Source: an uncultured Clostridia bacterium | GTDB lineage: Bacteria > Bacillota_A > Clostridia > TANB77 > CAG-508 | Direction: 5' to 3' | DNA length: 16,080 nt | NCBI GenBank assembly: GCA_947627825.1 | Contig: CANQXO010000023.1 | Location: forward strand, 1 to 16,080 | Part shown: one piece after another, positions 13,770 through 16,080 of the stretch | Numbering within the stretch: the first letter of the stretch is position 1 | How the letters are laid out: every line of letters starts with the position of its first letter | Made by a program: the position numbers and the translations under genes | The notes under the pieces: model-generated | Told to the model about the DNA's origin: nothing | The model's database searches: none | The model's input: the letters and a program-made list of their open reading frames with translations, nothing else

Positions 13770-16080
13770 TTAATATATTAATAATACTTCATTCAAAGTG
13801 GATAATACATGAGCCACATTTCCATATATCTTAGCGCCACCACTTTCATTATATGTGGCTGTGGGTGATATTCCTCCGGCTACTTCAAGTGTAATTGATT
13901 CTTTATATATGCCTGTAGTATTACTATAACTACTTGTTGTAGAATAATCTATTGATATTTTTGTAGTTACTACCTTAGAACTGGTTCCTCTATGTACCAG
14001 TAATGGCGCTTCTCCCGCTTTATTATATAATGTACAATGCTCTGGATCAGGTTTTGGAGCACCTGCTTCAAATTCTTCTACTCTAGAAAGATATGGTAAC
14101 CAAGCATTAAACATAATCTTATCAGCTGTTAAATTTCTGTAATCAGGTTCTGGTAGATCATAGAAAGCATTATCAAAACTATAATTTTTTATATTCCAAT
14201 TAAAGTCACTTACTCTAAAAAAATCCATATCCCTCATAGGAGTTGCGTATGCTGGTTTTATATTTGGTATATCATCATAATGTCCATTGTAACTTTGTAA
14301 GTATAGATATACTTTACATGGTATATTCAAAACTACTTCTGGTTGTACTATTTCTTCATTAGTATTCCATTCTGCAGCTGAACTTTTATTTAATTGTCCA
14401 TATAATCTAGCTGTTACGGAATAGTTATACTTAAATATATGGCTATTATTATCATAAACTCCCAAAGGAGTAATCTTATGATACTGTTTATATACCATAT
14501 AGCTTCTATAGTCACTATAATTTTTAGTTTTTGTTACTACACTACTACTTGCATTTTGTGGAACCATTATAAAATTATTCGAATTAAATTCTGAACAATG
14601 TGGTGTTGAACTTAAATTTATTGTATTATTAGTCGTTTGCAAGTCAACCGCCAAAAATCTTAACCAACAAGCATAATATGTTACATCCGCATTTTCCTCA
14701 TAAATCTTGTAATTATAAAATTCATAGCCATTGTAATTAGGCCACCTTGCCCATCCAACAAATGCGTATCCCGTTCTAGTTGGCATATTATTTAAATTCA
14801 ATTGTAAGTTTTCTCCATAATTTTTAGTTTGGTCAGGTGGTACTGGTCCATTACCTCCATTTGCATCAAAGTGCACCGTATAAGTTGACCTATTGGTTGA
14901 AACAGTTGCCATATCACTTATGTTTCCGGCTCCATCTCTTACCCATACATAATATGTTGTCCCTTGTGCTTTTCCTGTTATTGTTTGTGACCAACTATTT
15001 TTAGCTCCAAATGTCGTAAAACTGCCTATTCCCGGTGTTGCAGTATCTTGTTTTATTACATAACCACTTACTCCAGTTCCGGCGTCTGTTGCTGATATTG
15101 TTATATCTGTAAAACCTCCTGATACTCCTGTTATTACTGGCTTTATATCATCGATCCATACTGCGTATAAGTTTAATGCTCTATTTTCCTTATATACTTT
15201 TGTACCAGTTTCACTATATGTTGGATTTGTTGCATTTCTGTTTTCTGACCAACCTTTATAAGTATATCCGTTTCTTGTAGGTTTTGGTGAAAATAGTAAA
15301 GTAATATCTCTATTATGTGTTTTAGTTTGATTTGCTGGAACTGAGCCTGTTCCTCCATTTGCATCATAATGTATTGTGTATGTCATAAGTTTAGTTGTTA
15401 CTGATTTTACCTCACTTATGTTTCCTGCACCATCTCTTACCCATATATAATATGTTGTTCCTTGCTGTAGTCCTGTTAATTTTTGCGACCAACTATTGGT
15501 TGCTGTAAATGTTGTAAAATCATTTAAGTTAGGTTTTGTGCTATTTGTTCTTATTACATATCCACTTACACCTGTTCCTGCATCAGTTGCAGTTACATCT
15601 ATATCTGTATAATTTGGAGTTGCCTTTGTTATTACTGGCTTTATGTCATCAATCCATACTGCATATAGGGTTACCTCTTCTCCTCCTGATGATAAGTTTA
15701 CAACATAGTCTTCATTTTTAAATTCTGCTGTTGTTGCTTGTGCATTTCTTGCCCAACCTTTAAAACTATATCCTGTTCTTAAATAAGCATTTGGTGGTAA
15801 CTTTGTTGCTAAGTTTTTGGTACATGTTATTGGACTCATACTTCCACTAGTTGATTTGTTGCCATTAAAGTTTATTTTATATTTATATGTTGTTTGTATT
15901 TCTATTGTTCCTTCTCCTGGTTTTCCCGGATGTGAAGGGTCTCCTGGTCCTGCTGGACCTCCTGTTCCTCCTCCATTGCCAGAACCTCCTATATTTCCTG
16001 CTCTATCTCTTACTGTTACTCCTATAATGTATGTTGCATTGCTCTCTAGATTACTTATCTTATATTGATTTCCTGTTGAT
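13770..16080 (-). CDS. Secreted/surface protein with alternating Ig/FN3-like and InlB-type (Flg_new) modules, N-terminus outside window
   Basis: The frame is open from the window edge (16080) to TAA at 13770, about 770 codons, so the gene is partial at its 5' end. The Met codon at 15839 is internal. In order: the end of an Ig/FN3-like module (V-R-D-R-A-G-N near 15985-16010); a Gly/Pro linker; an InlB-type repeat ending G-W-A and L-Y-A-V-W; an Ig-like module starting I-D-D-I-K-P-V-I-T; a second InlB-type repeat (H-Y-D-A-N-G-G); a second Ig-like module; a third InlB-type repeat (H-F-D-A-N-G-G); and about 295 residues of unrecognised C-terminal sequence rich in Tyr, Asn, Ser and Thr. Such modules are typical of extracellular adhesion or scaffold proteins. 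No LPxTG, SLH or membrane anchor is visible at the C-terminus. Signal peptide and any N-terminal anchor lie outside the window. No terminator follows before the rpmF promoter. Confidence 0.85.
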   Translation of the reverse strand, partial: STGNQYKISNLESNATYIIGVTVRDRAGNIGGSGNGGGTGGPAGPGDPSHPGKPGEGTIEIQTTYKYKINFNGNKSTSGSMSPITCTKNLATKLPPNAYLRTGYSFKGWARNAQATTAEFKNEDYVVNLSSGGEEVTLYAVWIDDIKPVITKATPNYTDIDVTATDAGTGVSGYVIRTNSTKPNLNDFTTFTATNSWSQKLTGLQQGTTYYIWVRDGAGNISEVKSVTTKLMTYTIHYDANGGTGSVPANQTKTHNRDITLLFSPKPTRNGYTYKGWSENRNATNPTYSETGTKVYKENRALNLYAVWIDDIKPVITGVSGGFTDITISATDAGTGVSGYVIKQDTATPGIGSFTTFGAKNSWSQTITGKAQGTTYYVWVRDGAGNISDMATVSTNRSTYTVHFDANGGNGPVPPDQTKNYGENLQLNLNNMPTRTGYAFVGWARWPNYNGYEFYNYKIYEENADVTYYACWLRFLAVDLQTTNNTINLSSTPHCSEFNSNNFIMVPQNASSSVVTKTKNYSDYRSYMVYKQYHKITPLGVYDNNSHIFKYNYSVTARLYGQLNKSSAAEWNTNEEIVQPEVVLNIPCKVYLYLQSYNGHYDDIPNIKPAYATPMRDMDFFRVSDFNWNIKNYSFDNAFYDLPEPDYRNLTADKIMFNAWLPYLSRVEEFEAGAPKPDPEHCTLYNKAGEAPLLVHRGTSSKVVTTKISIDYSTTSSYSNTTGIYKESITLEVAGGISPTATYNESGGAKIYGNVAHVLSTLNEVLLIY
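14664..15653 (-). repeat. Two tandem 164-166-residue modules (Ig-like plus InlB-type)
   Basis: Unit A (15653-15156) and unit B (15155-14664) each begin I-D-D-I-K-P-V-I-T and contain A-T-D-A-G-T-G-V-S-G-Y-V-I, then T-T-Y-Y-(I/V)-W-V-R-D-G-A-G-N-I-S, then D-A-N-G-G and P-T-R-(N/T)-G-Y. The DNA copies are similar but clearly diverged at third positions, so this is an old duplication and not a recent expansion. Confidence 0.8.
15909..15989 (-). other. Gly/Pro-rich linker segment of the surface protein
   Basis: About 27 residues of almost only Gly, Pro, Ser, Asn, Asp, Thr and Ala join an Ig/FN3-like module to the first InlB-type repeat. The DNA here is the most GC-rich stretch of the window. It resembles a flexible interdomain spacer. 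The spacing is not a regular Gly-X-Y, so it is not a collagen helix. Confidence 0.65.

Noticed and set aside
15837..15839. ATG at 15839 as the start of the surface protein
   Set aside because: The frame continues without a stop to 16080 and encodes a linker and the end of another Ig-like module. There is no ribosome binding site or signal peptide at this Met.
15909..15989. Collagen-like triple-helix region
   Set aside because: Glycine does not recur strictly every third residue and the segment is short. It fits a flexible Gly/Pro linker better.

Overview
The window is a strongly AT-rich piece of a bacterial chromosome. It suggests a low-GC Bacillota, most likely a clostridial lineage. The reasons are canonical AGGAGG-type ribosome binding sites, sigma-A promoters with full TTGACA/TATAAT hexamers, a tryptophanyl-tRNA synthetase with a four-cysteine cluster site, Cys-containing L31 and L32, and a surface protein with InlB/Listeria-Bacteroides-type repeats. 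Every gene I can support lies on the minus strand, so transcription runs from high to low coordinates. Open reading frames on the plus strand are shadows.

Layout in transcription order. (1) 16080-13770: the C-terminal part of a large secreted or surface protein, built from alternating Ig/FN3-like and InlB-type (Flg_new) modules; its N-terminus lies outside the window. (2) 13749-13119: a perfect promoter, rpmF (L32), rpmE (L31) and a terminator, forming a small ribosomal-protein unit. (3) 13010-3903: closely spaced miaB, mutS, a TGS/ThrRS-like nucleoside kinase, a DUF4153 membrane protein, an RNHCP zinc-ribbon protein and trpS. No terminator is visible between them, so this is probably one long housekeeping operon. 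(4) 3858-2215: a consensus promoter, then a short leader with a strong terminator hairpin and competing pairings, then obg, then a terminator. (5) 2193-1: a metal-resistance unit, with a CadC-like ArsR/SmtB repressor followed by a Zn/Cd/Pb-type P-type ATPase that runs off the window. Its control region holds four 20-bp operator-like sites spaced 31-32 bp apart. The best of these exactly fills the spacer of the promoter.

Most of the window is core genome: translation, tRNA modification and charging, mismatch repair and ribosome-assembly GTPase functions. I see no transposase, integrase, CRISPR array, toxin-antitoxin pair or phage gene, and no clear new multi-gene system. The points most worth checking are the phased operator array of the metal operon, the untyped leader or attenuator before obg, the nucleoside kinase with a decayed editing-type domain, the RNHCP gene beside trpS, and the unassigned, anchor-less C-terminal region of the surface protein.
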